The translations under genes and the position numbers were made by a program. From Cladorrhinum sp. PSN259 (Eukaryota; Ascomycota; Sordariomycetes; Sordariales; Podosporaceae): 64,000 bases of DNA. The notes beneath the pieces were generated by a model. The model worked only from the letters and a program-made list of their open reading frames with translations, did no database searches and was not told where the DNA came from. Numbering within the stretch: the first letter of the stretch is position 1; the number at the start of each line of letters is the position of its first letter. The DNA lies in the NCBI GenBank assembly GCA_033725935.1, contig MU867067.1:62001-126000 (forward strand), written 5' to 3'. This document shows, one piece after another, positions 45,579 to 57,679 of this stretch.

Positions 45579-48500
45579 CCCGGTCGGTGGGCTGCTGCTG
45601 GCTGGGGATATTCTCTGTTGTTGAAGAAGGGGAAGCTACGCCAGTGCTTGTTCGGCCTCTCGGAGAGGCCAGCAGAGGCTATCCGGCAACAATTCTCATA
45701 TGGAGATTGAAAGAAAATGTGTTGGGTGAGTGGGCGTCGCCCTCGGGTGATGAGAGCGGTCCAATGTTATCGGGTTTGGTTGGCAATGTCACTTTGTTTT
45801 GTTCGACGTATGATAATAGGGACGTTGTTACTGCTGCAGTGAAGGACAATGCAATATATGAATGCTTGTCGGCGTCCGAAGAAAAATGTTTGCTTTCTTG
45901 AGATCCACACTGTTGATCCACGGTGATTGTTCTAGCGGTCCAGGTTGTGCTTCAAAGAACCGAGAAGCCTAGAACTTTATTCGGCGGCGGTAGTCGTAAA
46001 CGGGTGTTGGTGGTGTGTTGCCAATGTTGTTGACTCCAAAGGAGGTAGGAACGACTCGGCTCAGCACCACAAACGGCGGGGCAGAAGGGATGAGCTGGTG
46101 GGTGGCAACCGAACCTTCTTTTCTTCAGGAAACAAAAAAGAAAGAGGAGAACCTGACACCACAAGATGTGGTCAGGCACACAACCATGGGAAATGGATAA
46201 TAAAGAAGAAAGGCCAAGCTCGAGCAGACAGGCACCCTTGCGGTTAGATATCCCATCCACAGCTGGCCTCGACCTTGGAGCCGTTGCTTGGTTAGGAGGT
46301 GTCACATCCTCTTCCATTTTTTTCCTTTTGTCTTGGCGAGTGGGCTGCTGTCACCCTTTTCCACAGTTCGAACCCTTGCCAGGAACTCCAAAGGGCCTCG
46401 GGGCACCGATGGGACAGCCGGCCGGTACCTTTCAAACTGGAAGATGGCCGTTTGTTTTGGATTAATTTCGATTGGCGGTGCAGTCATCAATCAGCGCAGC
46501 CATCAATGCAGTACAGTGCAGTGCAGTGCAGCACCGCACGCAGCTCCAAATCTGCATCATCACCTTCGGACGGCAATTCGGCTTGGTTACTGTTTCATTG
46601 CGAGATACGAATAGTACATGGACGGTAGGTACCTGAATTGGGAATATCCACATCACTCCATTTCAGTGGTCGACATGGAGATTCCAAAAGAACCAGATCG
46701 CGTGTCCTCACTTTACCATCGCCCATCATCATCACCACCGCCACCACCACACCCGAACAACCTCTCACCCGCGACCTACACTTCACACACCTATCCGTCT
46801 TCCGTACTCTGTTACAGCGACATACGGCAGGCCAAGCTTTCTCCATCGCCCAGTCTATAAGGGTGCCTTGGCAACTCGCAGCTGGGGGCTAGGCCAAGCT
46901 GTTATGACGGTATTGGCTTTTCCTTTTCGTTTCACTAGGTCACCTGAGCTCGACTTCAGAGCATGGGATTTTAACCTTGACACCCACCTGGACCATGCCG
47001 CCCAGAGCAGCATGTTGCTCGTCTGCCTCTCCTGTTCGTTCTGCTGCCCTCATCACCACCATCAGGCGCTGTCGTCAGCGCTACCGAGTGTTGGAAATTT
47101 CCTGGATGCCAACGTCTGCATCTTTCGGTTTCCTCCCTTTCAAGCTTTCGATTCCCACTTCCAGTGCATCGGCGGCAGATGACCCCACCCGGATGGCAAA
47201 GAGGTTGTCTTGTCTGTCTTGGACAAGTCCAGCTTCGGTCGCCAAGATGCTAATCTGGGTGGGGTTGCCGTCGCCCAGAAGCAGGACCCTCAGGCAGGGC
47301 AGAACCAAGGACCAACATTGGGCCAAGTCTTGTGAAAAGAGAAGCAAGCCATCGGAAGCGGTCAGCGAGCACTGTGAGACTCCTCATGCCAGGCCATCTC
47401 AGGGATGGTGCGTGTCTCGGGAGTCGGGACACGGATTGATTCTTAGAGAGACGGCGTTGGAATAGCAAGCTTCTCCTTGCCTTATTCAATGAACTTGTCC
47501 TGCTTCATGTGAGGTCGGTACGCAATGACGGACCCCGCCATACACCATTGCGTCAACGGAACCCGATGCTCAAGTGTGACAAGCCGGGACAAGGCTTATC
47601 AAAAGGTCCGATGCTGATCACCAAGAGGAAACCACTTGGCTGGGCTGTACGAGCACGACAAGCATGAAGCCATGCCAGATCATCAGACGTCGAAATAGGT
47701 AAAAGAGTCACAAAGCTCTTGTTGAGCTATCAACCTATAACTGCAGTCCCTCACCCCCCTTCGTGGGGCTTGCATATGCAGCCTCATCTCGACACCAGCC
47801 CGCGTTGTATGCAGTTCGTCCAAGTACCAGCCCGTTTTCATCTGATCACCGTCATTGTTCGACAAATCAAGACATCAAAACACACAGGAAGCCAGACCGG
47901 ATAGCCCGAACACCCGATGTCAACAGAAGCCAGCATTATTAACCAAGCTCGAAACGGAGCAACTGGGTGTGCAGAGAGGGGAAGTGAGAATGAAAAGGAT
48001 CGACTAACCGCCAAAAGGCGGGATACAAATTCCGGTACCGCAGCGGCAAGCCCAATGCAAAGCAAGACAAGGTACAGGTAAGGTAACAATGGCCCGGGGC
48101 CCAGACCGCAAACTATATCAAATGTGGTGGAGAGGTTACGGATTTGTAACTGTACGGATACTGACAATACAGAATACAGTACGGTATACTTGCGATACTG
48201 ACTAGTGAATCGTGTTTCTGATGAAGAGTTGGAGGCCTCCTTTTCTTTCCCCCTTCCCACGACGACCACCTCCTTCCACACCACCACACCTTCATTCACA
48301 CACAGATTCGATGCATCCACAGAAACGTGCTCTTTTTCGAACGTGGCATTCGGCCTTGGCAGCTCCGGTTTTCAGGGAAACTGTTGAAAATTTTCTCAAC
48401 TCGTCCTGGCGAGCAGCTCGCTTAAATCAAGGGATTTGAGACTTAGATCTGCCCGAGATTGGAACTTCGACTTGCAACCACTGCCGGTAGCTGCGGGAGT

Positions 48501-49974
48501 TACACACCCCACACGCGGCAGAGTAGTGCTTCCATTTGCACCATAGTTCTCGGCTCTTCCCATTGTACTAGTAGTATACATCAAGAGATCTACATGCAGC
48601 AAGCAGAGCATCAGATTGATTTGACCGACTGACTAATTCACTATTCCTCCCGGCTGTCCCGCCGTCAGTCTTTTCGTGTAACAGGAGGGCGACCAAAAAA
48701 AGAATGCAGGACCTGAATCCCTACATACTACAGGCCTGCTCTACGAGGAACCCGCTTCTTCGTACAAGGGAACTGCTTATACAGCCGAAGGAAGGTGTGA
48801 GAGATATCTACACTACATAACTCATGCATGAGGCTGTGACTTTGTCGATCCGGCCCCCCTCCCACTACCACTCAGCAGCCACATCACATCCAATGATTCC
48901 TCCCCTCCCCGCCTCCTCCTCCATACCTCGCCGTCACCTGCATATATGGAACACGCGCAACACATCATACAGGTATACACACAGAATACATACAAAAACA
49001 GCCCACGGCCGGCGGAACACAACAAAAAACCACGTTAGGTAACACAACCGAACGTATACAGCCAGGCCTTCCGGACACACGCCGCCGCCGCCGCATATGC
49101 ACATGTGAATAACCGCATGGGCAGAAAAGAAAAAAAAGAGATATCCACATACAACATTCACAAACAAATCAATTCGATCCCTCAGACCCCGTGGCCTTCT
49201 CTTTTGAAACACATCCCGTCCTTCTTCTAATTGCATCATCACCCATCCATCTCTTCCAAGGAGATACAGATTACACGAACCAATTAAACGACACAAACCA
49301 CCGCACTACACTACACGTCGCTTGTCTCTCAACACTCTCATCTGTATCTTTACACAGTTCGGTATTCCAAATTCTCTTTTCCGTTTGTCTTAAGTCTCTC
49401 TTACTCTATTCCTGCTTTGCCGCCCCTCCACCACCACTAAGAAACTCCCATCTTATCTCCGCCCTTTCCCCTTCGTCATTTTCCTTGCTCCGACTATATT
49501 TCGGGGTATTTTCGGCCGAACTTCGAACTCTCTCTTTTTTTCAGCCGAGTCTCCCGGCCGCCAACCACCACCAAAATCGCCAGCCAGGGCAAGGGCCGAG
49601 GGGACTCAATAAGACATATGTTCTTGTTTCTTGATGTAATTCATCAAAAACACTTGTTATATCTAAGACCGCCCTTCTCTCTCTTTTGTGTACCAGCCTT
49701 TGAAAAAACCCGAAGTTGTGTTTTCCCCCCTGTTTGAATGACGCCGCCCCGAAATGATGCAAATAATGCTGCTGCTTGCCGCTGCTGATCTTGCTGCTGA
49801 ACATAAAAAAAGAGAACCCTACCCGAAATATTTCCCCTGTCTCCTTTCCATCACCTCCCCAACACCCAGTCCCAGATTACACGATAGGGGCAGTTCACTT
49901 GATCATTAGCAAGAAAACCTTCCCTTCTAAAATCCGCTTCCTGCTAAATAAATATGGTTTGCAAAACATATCGT
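45579..49974. other. 4.4-kb stretch without a supported gene
   Basis: Upstream of the stress-protein gene and downstream of eIF3l, both minus strand. It contains C/T-rich and A/C-rich tracts, a short CAGTG(C) direct repeat at 46505-46530 and CCGAGG near 49595. The largest frames (47838-48320 -, 49191-49634 +) show no domain. It could hold a long promoter/leader or a non-coding RNA. Confidence 0.5.
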
Positions 49975-51548
49975 TCATGCGTAAGTGCGGGAAAGGTTGC
50001 GGAGGTACCAGTCAACGAGCTTGCGGCCCATTTTGGCCTCAGAAATGTGAATCAGGTCCTACAAAGTTACAGTCAGCATGTGGCGTTGGTAAGTCAGAAG
50101 AATATCACTTACACCCTGAAGAGCATAGTCGAGGTCGCTGGTGTTGACCCACTCGCCCTCCAAAAGGCCGCCCTCGGTCCAGCGAACTTGCTTAGTCCGC
50201 TGCTTGTTCACGAGGAGCATAGCACGGAGCTCATCGGGCTTGACGTCAAGGAAGCCAGCGAGCTTCTTGAGGTCCATGGTGGTGTAAAGGCGGAGGTAAG
50301 AGCGAATGATGGGGCTGAACATGTTGGTCTTGACCTCCTCCATGAAGATGGAGAGGTGGTGGTCCATGGGGTCGATGTTGCTCTCGGGCTGGTCGAAGTT
50401 GGGAGGAACGGGGGAGATGAATTTGGGGCAGGCCTTCTTGAAGAGCTCCTCGAAGACGGGGAGGGACTCGGGGCCACCGCGCTGGAGCTTGAGGAGCTCA
50501 TCGCCGAACTTCTCGCGGAGGGCGGTGTGGATGGTGTCATCCAGACGGGTGGGGTGAAAGGCGACACAGATGGCGATGAGGGCGAGCATCTGGTCGTTCT
50601 TCTTGGCGATAGAATCGTACTGGGCGTTCTTCTGGAAGTTCTTGGTCCTGGAGACGTAGATGAGAATGTGGCTGAACATGCGGAGAGCATCGGCGTAGCG
50701 GCGCATCATCATGTAGGAGAAGCCCACGTAATAGTAAGTGGTGAAGTGGGCGGCCATGACGCGGGCGAACATGGCCTTCTTGTTGAGCTCAATGTCGTCG
50801 AGAGTCTTGAGGGCGAGGCTGAAATCACCGAGCAAGCAGTGGACACGGAGGAGACCGATGATGGAAAAGTATCCTAACATGCGGTAGAGGTTCTTGCCGC
50901 CGTAGGGGCCGGCGACGAGAGCGGGGTCATCGTTGCGCTTCATGGCGGCGAGCTGCTCGGTGATTTGAGACTTTTGGATCAGCGAGTAGAGCACGTTAAG
51001 CACACTGTAGCAGCCCCAGGTGTTGGGAGCCTCGCGAAGAATCTGAGCCTCCTCCTCATTGTTACCCTGTCGTGCAATTCTGGCTCTGTAGGTAGAGAAG
51101 GTATTGAACTGATAGATGAACTCATCAATCACATCCCAAGCCCAGTAGTACTGTTATCAGAACAAATCCAAGTCAGCAACCCAACCCCATAATATATATA
51201 TATATTTACACCCATGTTCCGGTGATGGTATCAACTGACCGATGGGGGCTCGAGCTCGACGGGGCCTTCTGAGTTGAGGATGTAGTGGAACAGACTGCAG
51301 TAGTTGTCGTAGCTCTGGAACTTGGCCTCGAGAGTCGCCTGGAAGTCCAGAGGCTGAGCAGCCTGAACTAACCGAGCCTGAAGGTCATCGGCAGCCTGGG
51401 CGAGAGCAGCGTGATCGAGGTCGGCCATGTCGTCCTCGCCATATTGAACCTGCTCCTTGTAGTCGTTGACAAGGGCCTCCTCCTCGACATCACTGTCGAC
51501 TTCGCCCATGGCGCGGACGGGCGCCATACCCTGCTGGAAAGCGCTCAT
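49975..51548 (-). CDS. EIF3L: Translation initiation factor eIF3 subunit L
   Basis: Three exons: complement(49975..50058, 50113..51150, 51240..51548), 476 aa. Seen: an acidic N-terminus (VDSDVEEEALVNDYKEQVQYGEDD) and YDNYCSLFHYILNSEGPVELEPPS joined to YYWAWDVIDEFIYQFNTFSTYRAR. Helical repeats follow, and a C-terminal PCI domain that ends KMGRKLVDWYLRNLSRTYA. Length and order match eIF3l. Known: eIF3l pairs with eIF3k at the edge of the PCI/MPN core of eIF3; it is dispensable in some fungi and absent from S. cerevisiae, so its presence supports a filamentous ascomycete. The gene shares a 710-bp divergent promoter with EFL1. Intron 1 contains a TA-dinucleotide run near 51192-51204. Confidence 0.96.
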
Positions 51549-52258
51549 GATTTGTATCTTTTATGTGGGAGGCCAATTTACGGACTAAAGAAAATCGGAG
51601 CGGTCGTCGGTGGTAGTCGGTCGGTCGGGTGGGTGGAGGGGGGAGGTGTGGTTGTGGCCGTCGCAAAAGAACCCGGAAATGCTTTGCTCGGTGGGGCTCG
51701 ATTTTTTGTGTTCGAGGGGTGCCAGACAAAGCGGTGAATTTTCCCGCTGCAAAGTGCAACTGTTTAGGGTTTGGTATGTAATTGTCCGAATTGGCAGTTT
51801 GATTGGTGCAAAGACCCGATTAGTCACTATATATGTAGCTATGCAATATACTTTCTGGGAGTTGTCACCTGGGGCAAAGTGGTGAATCAGTGTGAATCAT
51901 ACTTTTCTTCTCAAAAGGTTATTAGGTAATTTTCATCAATAATTTGTAAGAAGGAGAAGTGGGAGATAGTCATAAAATTAGGTTCAAAAAGTCAAATTCA
52001 GGAAATCTAGGTATATATTTTCCTTCTCCTTTCGGGTCTCTCACATCATCTCCAACTGCCAACATCAATCACCCTAAAGTTCGGATCCATCTTCAACTTT
52101 GAAAGCCCCACTATTTACTGCACCTCACCTTGCTCAATACCCCGCCAAAAGATTCGCTATCGGTTATCACCATCATCCATCCCACTTTCTTCGAGTCGAG
52201 CATCCATCGAGGTGTTAGTGACCATCATTGTATATTTAAAACAGAAAACTCATACAAA
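51549..52258. other. Shared divergent promoter eIF3l/EFL1
   Basis: 710 bp between two start codons. It contains TTAGGGTTT at 51764-51772. It is the only regulatory space available for both a translation-initiation and a 60S-maturation gene. Confidence 0.6.
51764..51772 (+). promoter_or_regulatory. Telobox-like TTAGGGTTT
   Basis: TTAGGGTTT (reverse AAACCCTAA) lies about 215 bp upstream of eIF3l and 490 bp upstream of EFL1. It resembles a Tbf1-type telomere-repeat site known from ascomycete ribosomal-protein promoters. Binding is inferred. Confidence 0.35.
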
Positions 52259-55200
52259 ATGCCTGTCGTCAGTCCAGACAAGCTGGCTAAACTCCAGCAA
52301 AATGCTGATGATGTTAGAAATGTAAGTATTCATGTTTACGATTTCTTTTTTTTTCTCTTCCTGCAGTACCTCTCACCAACGGCTACAGCCCCTACAATAC
52401 ACTTTACCACTTGATACAGACGTTGAGAACGCAACACTAACAAAACGCAGATTTGTATTCTCGCACATGTTGATCATGGCAAAACATCACTCACAGACGC
52501 CCTCCTTGCTACAAATGGCATCATTTCACCAAAACTCGCTGGCAAGATCCGTTATCTGGATTCTCGCCCGGATGAACAGCTTCGCGGCATTACCATGGAG
52601 TCGTCAGCCATCTCACTCTACTTCTCCATGCTACGAAGACAAAGTCCAGAAGCAACACCCGAAGCAAAAGAATACCTCATCAATCTGATCGATTCCCCGG
52701 GCCACATCGACTTTAGCAGTGAGGTTTCCACTGCTTCTCGGTTATGTGATGGAGCTGTTGTGCTCGTCGATGCCGTCGAGGGTGTATGCAGTCAGACCGT
52801 CACAGTCTTAAGACAAACATACACTGAGAAGCTTAAGCCACTGTTGGTTATCAACAAAATCGATCGCTTGATCACTGAGCTCAAGATGACACCCGGTGAA
52901 GCATTCATCCACCTCAACAAGATTCTCGAACAGGTCAACGCAGTGCTTGGAAGCTTCTTCCAGGGAGAAAGAATGGAAGAGGATCTGAACTGGAGAGAGC
53001 GAATCGAGCAAAGAGTTCAGGCTGCAGCCGCAAAGGAAGCACAATTTGCAGATCAGCAACCCGACTCTGGTGAGCTGCAATTCCAAGAGAGGGATGATGA
53101 GGAGCTTTACTTTGCTCCAGAGAAGAACAATGTCATCTTCGGTAGCGCTATCGACGGTTGGGCCTTTACCGTCCGGCAGTTTGCCGGCCTCTACGAAAAG
53201 AAACTCGGCATCAACAGAAGTGTTCTGGAGAAGGTTTTATGGGGGAATTTTTACCTCGACCCCAAGACCAAGAAGGTCCTTGGGCCCAAGCATCTAAAAG
53301 GAAGGGTCCTGAAGCCGCTCTTTGTTCAGCTTGTCCTCGAGCAAATATGGGCCGTCTACGGGGCCACCATGGGAGGTGATAGCGGAAGGGGAGACCCAGC
53401 CATGCTGGAGAAGATCACCAAGTCTCTAAATCTCACCATCCCCCCTCACATCCTTCGGTCCCGAGACCCAAGGTTACTCCTTACCACCGTTTTCTCTGCA
53501 TGGCTGCCACTCTCCGTCGCTTTGTTGGTATCAGTCGTCGAATCTCTCCCATCGCCAAAGACTGCCCAAGCCGAACGCCTACCAGAGTTGTTAGAGGAGG
53601 TTCCTGGGGCAGATCACATCGATCCCAAGGTTAAGGATGCAATGGTCTCTTTCAAGAAGGATTCGTCCGCACCCGTGGTTGCCTACGTCAGTAAGATGTT
53701 TTCGATACCGGAGAGCGAGTTGCCAGAGAACAAGCGACGTGGGCCCATGAGCGGCGAAGAAGCTCGGGACCTCGCCAGGAAGAAGCGCGCGGAGGCGTTG
53801 CGTGCCCAAGCAAGCGCAAGCGCAAACGAAGATAATGATATGACTAAACTTACATCAGCTTTCTCTGGGGCGACTCTTGAAATGCCTGTACAGGAGGAAG
53901 AGGAGAAGAAGGCTGAGCCAGAACATCTCATCGGCTTTGCACGCATTTACTCTGGTACCTTGTCCGTAGGTGACGAGATCTATGTCCTGCCACCTAAATT
54001 CTCACCTGCCCAGCCATTCGCCGAGCCAGTGCCAAAGAAAGTCAAGGTTGAGGCACTATACATGCTCATGGGCCGCAACCTCGAGCTCTTGGACTCGGTG
54101 CCTGCCGGTGTAGTCTTCGGCATCCGAGGGCTAGAGGGCAGTGGCCTCCTCAAGTCTGCCACACTCTGCAGTCAGCTTGAGGGATCCGTCAACCTTGCTG
54201 GTATTGCAAGCTTACACGGCAAACCTATTGTGCGTGTCGCCCTTGAACCACAGCACCCCAATGATCTAGATAAGATGATCCAGGGTCTCAAGTTGCTGGT
54301 TCAGAGTGATCCCTGCGCCGAGTATGAACAATTCTCCTCTGGTGAGCATGTTTTGCTGACTGCAGGCGAACTGCATCTCGAGCGTTGTTTGACGGATCTG
54401 AAGGAACGCTTTGCTCGGTGTGAAATCCAAGCTGGCGCCCCAATCGTCCCATATCGGGAGACTATCGTCCGTGCTGAGGAGATGCGTCCACCTGTTAACA
54501 AGGACCTTGGCCGTGGTGTTGTTGTAGGCGTAACCAGCTCTAAACAGGTATCCGTCACTCTCCGGGTCAGACCGATTCCGGTCGATGTGACAGAATTTCT
54601 CGGCAAAAATGCCACGAGCATCAAGGGCCTGTACACTGAGCGCAACGCTGCTGAGGAGGGCGACAACATCGCTTCCGCAGAGACAAGCAGTCAGGACGAA
54701 CCAGCAGAAGCAGACGACGAGCTTGGAGCAGCCCAAAAGACTCTCTCACGCGAAGAGTTGGCAAAGGACCTTCAAGCCGAGTTTGACGACCCCGAAAACA
54801 AAAGCCGTGACTTCACCTGGAAGGGCATCGTCGATAAGATCATCTCCTTTGGCCCTCGTCGCACAGGTCCCAACCTCCTCATCGACGCCACCAAGGATCA
54901 ATTCTTCCCCAAGGCCTTCTCGGCCGAACACAGCAAGCAAGTCCAAGAAACTGTCAAGATCTTCGGCGACGAGTCCCTCCACCCCCGCCACTTCGGCGAC
55001 AAGATCACCTACGCCTTCCAGCTCGCCACTCAGCACGGCCCACTCTGCCACGAACCCGTCCAAGGAATCGCAGTCTTCATCGAGGACATCACAGTCAACA
55101 CCACCGAAGGGAGCGAGGAAACCCCACTAGCTCGTGACGCCCTTGGCCGCTTGACAGGTGAAGTAATCAAGACAGTACAGCAATCCATCCACAAGGGGTT

Positions 55201-55702
55201 TTTGGACTGGTCCCCACGTCTCATGTTAGCCATGTACTCGTGCGAAATTCAAGCATCAAGTTAGTATTCTCCCTTCCGCCCACCTTTTTATAGTAAAGGA
55301 AACTCTAACAACCCCAAAGCCGAAGTCCTAGGCCGCGTATACGACGTCCTCACCCGCCGCAGAGGCCGCGTCCAATCAGAAGCCATGAACGAAGGAACAC
55401 CATTCTTCACCATCCAGGCTTTACTTCCCGTCGCGGAATCCTTCGGTTTCGCAGATGATATGCGCAAGCGTACTTCGGGTGCCGCTCAGCCACAGCTCAT
55501 CTTCACTGGATTTGAGATTCTGGATGAAGATCCCTTCTGGGTTCCATTTACCGAGGATGATCTAGAAGACCTGGGAGAGTTTGGAGATAAAGAGAACGTG
55601 GCGAAGCGGTACATGGATGGTGTGAGGAAGAGGAAGGGGTTGTTGGTTGAGGGCAGGAACGTGGCTACTGATGCGCAGAAGCAAAAGACTTTGAAGAGGT
55701 AG
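52259..55702 (+). CDS. EFL1: Elongation factor-like GTPase 1 (60S ribosome maturation)
   Basis: Three exons: join(52259..52321, 52451..55259, 55320..55702), 1084 aa. Seen: G1 AHVDHGKTS (about 26-34), G2-region RGITMESSAIS, G3 DSPGHIDF, G4 NKIDRL. An EFL1-specific acidic and Lys-rich insertion follows in domain II (about residues 470-560, KKRAEALRAQ...EEEEKK). EF2-like domains III-V come next, including GELHLERCLTDLKERFA and RRRGRVQSEAMNEGTPFF. Known: EFL1/Ria1 with SBDS/Sdo1 evicts Tif6/eIF6 from late pre-60S particles in the cytoplasm. It differs from EF2 by the domain II insertion and by lacking the diphthamide-bearing histidine context. The first exon (21 codons) ends just before the P-loop. 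The start codon lies in A-rich context. Confidence 0.96.
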
Positions 55703-57679
55703 ATGGGGTGAGCAGGAGGAAGATACCGAGACAAGGGAAGAAGGCTTTTGGCTGTAGATATCGAGGAGAGGAATAAGAGGTGAATATAAAATAGACGCAA
55801 CTTACGACACAACTGAAAGAGCCATCTATAATTGACCGAAAAGAAACATCCGACTTACTTATTATTTCTCGGGCTACATACAAGAGCCATAATAAAAAGA
55901 AGGGCATCAAAGTCAAAGGCAATATTGTAAAACCGTGACTTACCAAAGCTGTTACTATAAGTTCTTATTTATCTAGAGTCTATTATCACGCCTATATGTA
56001 TGAAAACACTAGGAATGATAATAACGAAAGTAATCTGGCCGGCATATAATAAGTATATTACTGTCTCTTTTCAATCATTTTTATATCTTAGATTCAAGGT
56101 ACCAAATAAGTAGATAAGCAAACCAACAACAAAACCAACAATAAAACCAACAATAAAACCAACAATAAAACCAACAATAAAACCAACAATAAAACCAACA
56201 ATAAAACCAACAATAAAACCAACAAGTTTCAATCGAGAGACTACTAGACTACCATACGATTTCTTTCTTTTTCTAAACTCAAACCCCAATCCCATTTTCA
56301 CTGCATCCCACTACATCCACATAGGTACGGTACATCAATTAAAGTTTGTCAACAATTGCTACGTAATTTTTTTATAAAATAAAAAAACATCACCCCCCAT
56401 CCCCTTCCCAATCCCTCTCCTCCCCACCTTCCCTCGCCCCTTCCCCCGTGGTAGGCTTTCCGACTCCTATCTTTTTGTTCTTCATAGAAACTCTGTTCAC
56501 CATCACTGACTACCATAGGCTGAAAAAACAAATAAACAGTAATCAAGAAGACCCCAAGTCAACATGAGACTATCCCCTAAACCCAACTTTCCATTTTGCA
56601 TCATCCATTCCCTTTCAGAACAAAAACCTCAGCTGGCCCAAGACGAGGGCCCAAGACGAGGAGACGGAGGAGACGGCGGAGACGGAGAATACAGCGGGGC
56701 CGAAGAGATAGACACTAGGGACCAAGACCGAGACAAGGCAGAACGCAAAACAATAAAGAACACAACAAGGGACATGATAAATACCACATTTTTTTATGTG
56801 TGATGGATGATTCATAATTTGAGAGATGAGATGGCCCCCAAAAAATCCCCAACAAACAAACAAACGGAAACCTAAAAAGCGGAAAAAAGAAACAATCGAG
56901 ATAAGAACAATATGCGGTATGGTATCCCTTCGAGAAGATGTTGGGGAAAAAGAAAGTTCACCCTTTCCTTCCCATTTAAACCCCTCCGACTCCGAAATGC
57001 CATCCTTTCTCTTTCTCACTCGACGCCAATCTCTATTAGAGTTTCACCTCTTTTGACTTTTCCCCCTTTTAACTTCCAGAGTCGAAAGAAGAATACGTGT
57101 TTTCCTCCTACTCCGAATCAACGCAGAGAAAAAAAGAAAAGAAAAAAGAATTTCTGTTGTGGAGCAACCGAGAAAAATCCGCTTTCCCTTTTTTTGCGTA
57201 ACCGCCACCACCACCCAAGCCGGAAAAAAACCAAAGTAGGCGAAAGGCCCCTCAATCTAAAGCTCGAGAAATTCCACATGTCATTCCTGTGCATAAAACG
57301 TCGTGGCCCAAAAACGAAAAGAGAAAAGCAAGCAACATATACTGTTGGTGTATAAGTTGATGAACATGATGGGTCGGGATCGTTCAGAAATACTTGCCCT
57401 GAATGACAGCGCATAATGTAGAACCGGCGGTTGATCCGTCATCCTCAACAGCCGGTGATGCAGACAATGAAGGCAGGTACGTGAGGATTGACAGCGATGC
57501 TCCCGAGTATCCAAAGCAATCAAGAAACGTGCAATGGCGGGAAGCATACGCCGATGCTAGTCAATGAAAGATGAAAATAAGCTGTCGTACCACAGGGTCT
57601 TGAGAAGGAATCGAGACCGTAGGAGTCGTAGCCTTGATCTAATGTAGTTCCAAGGCAAGTAAAGTCGTTAATATACATT
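55703..57679. other. Convergent intergenic region EFL1/eIF4B
   Basis: 1.98 kb, clearly A/T-richer than its surroundings, with a 12-bp minisatellite at 56123-56225. Both genes end here. No gene was supported. Confidence 0.6.
56123..56225. repeat. 12-bp minisatellite, unit CCAACAATAAAA
   Basis: One variant unit (CCAACAACAAAA) followed by seven identical units from 56135 to 56218 and a 7-nt partial copy. The length is a multiple of three, so the minus strand reads as an open VGFI repeat, but no gene surrounds it. Confidence 0.95.

Noticed and set aside
47838..48320. 160-codon minus-strand frame with a hydrophobic segment
   Set aside because: A hydrophobic stretch alone is not evidence; no family likeness and no supporting promoter or splice pattern.
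49954..50877. 307-codon plus-strand open frame
   Set aside because: Antisense to eIF3l exons 2-3; composition (Gly/Val/Glu/Leu) is the usual mirror of a real gene.
56071..56301. Minus-strand frame with VGFI repeats
   Set aside because: It is the translation of the 12-bp minisatellite, whose unit length keeps any frame open; no gene context.
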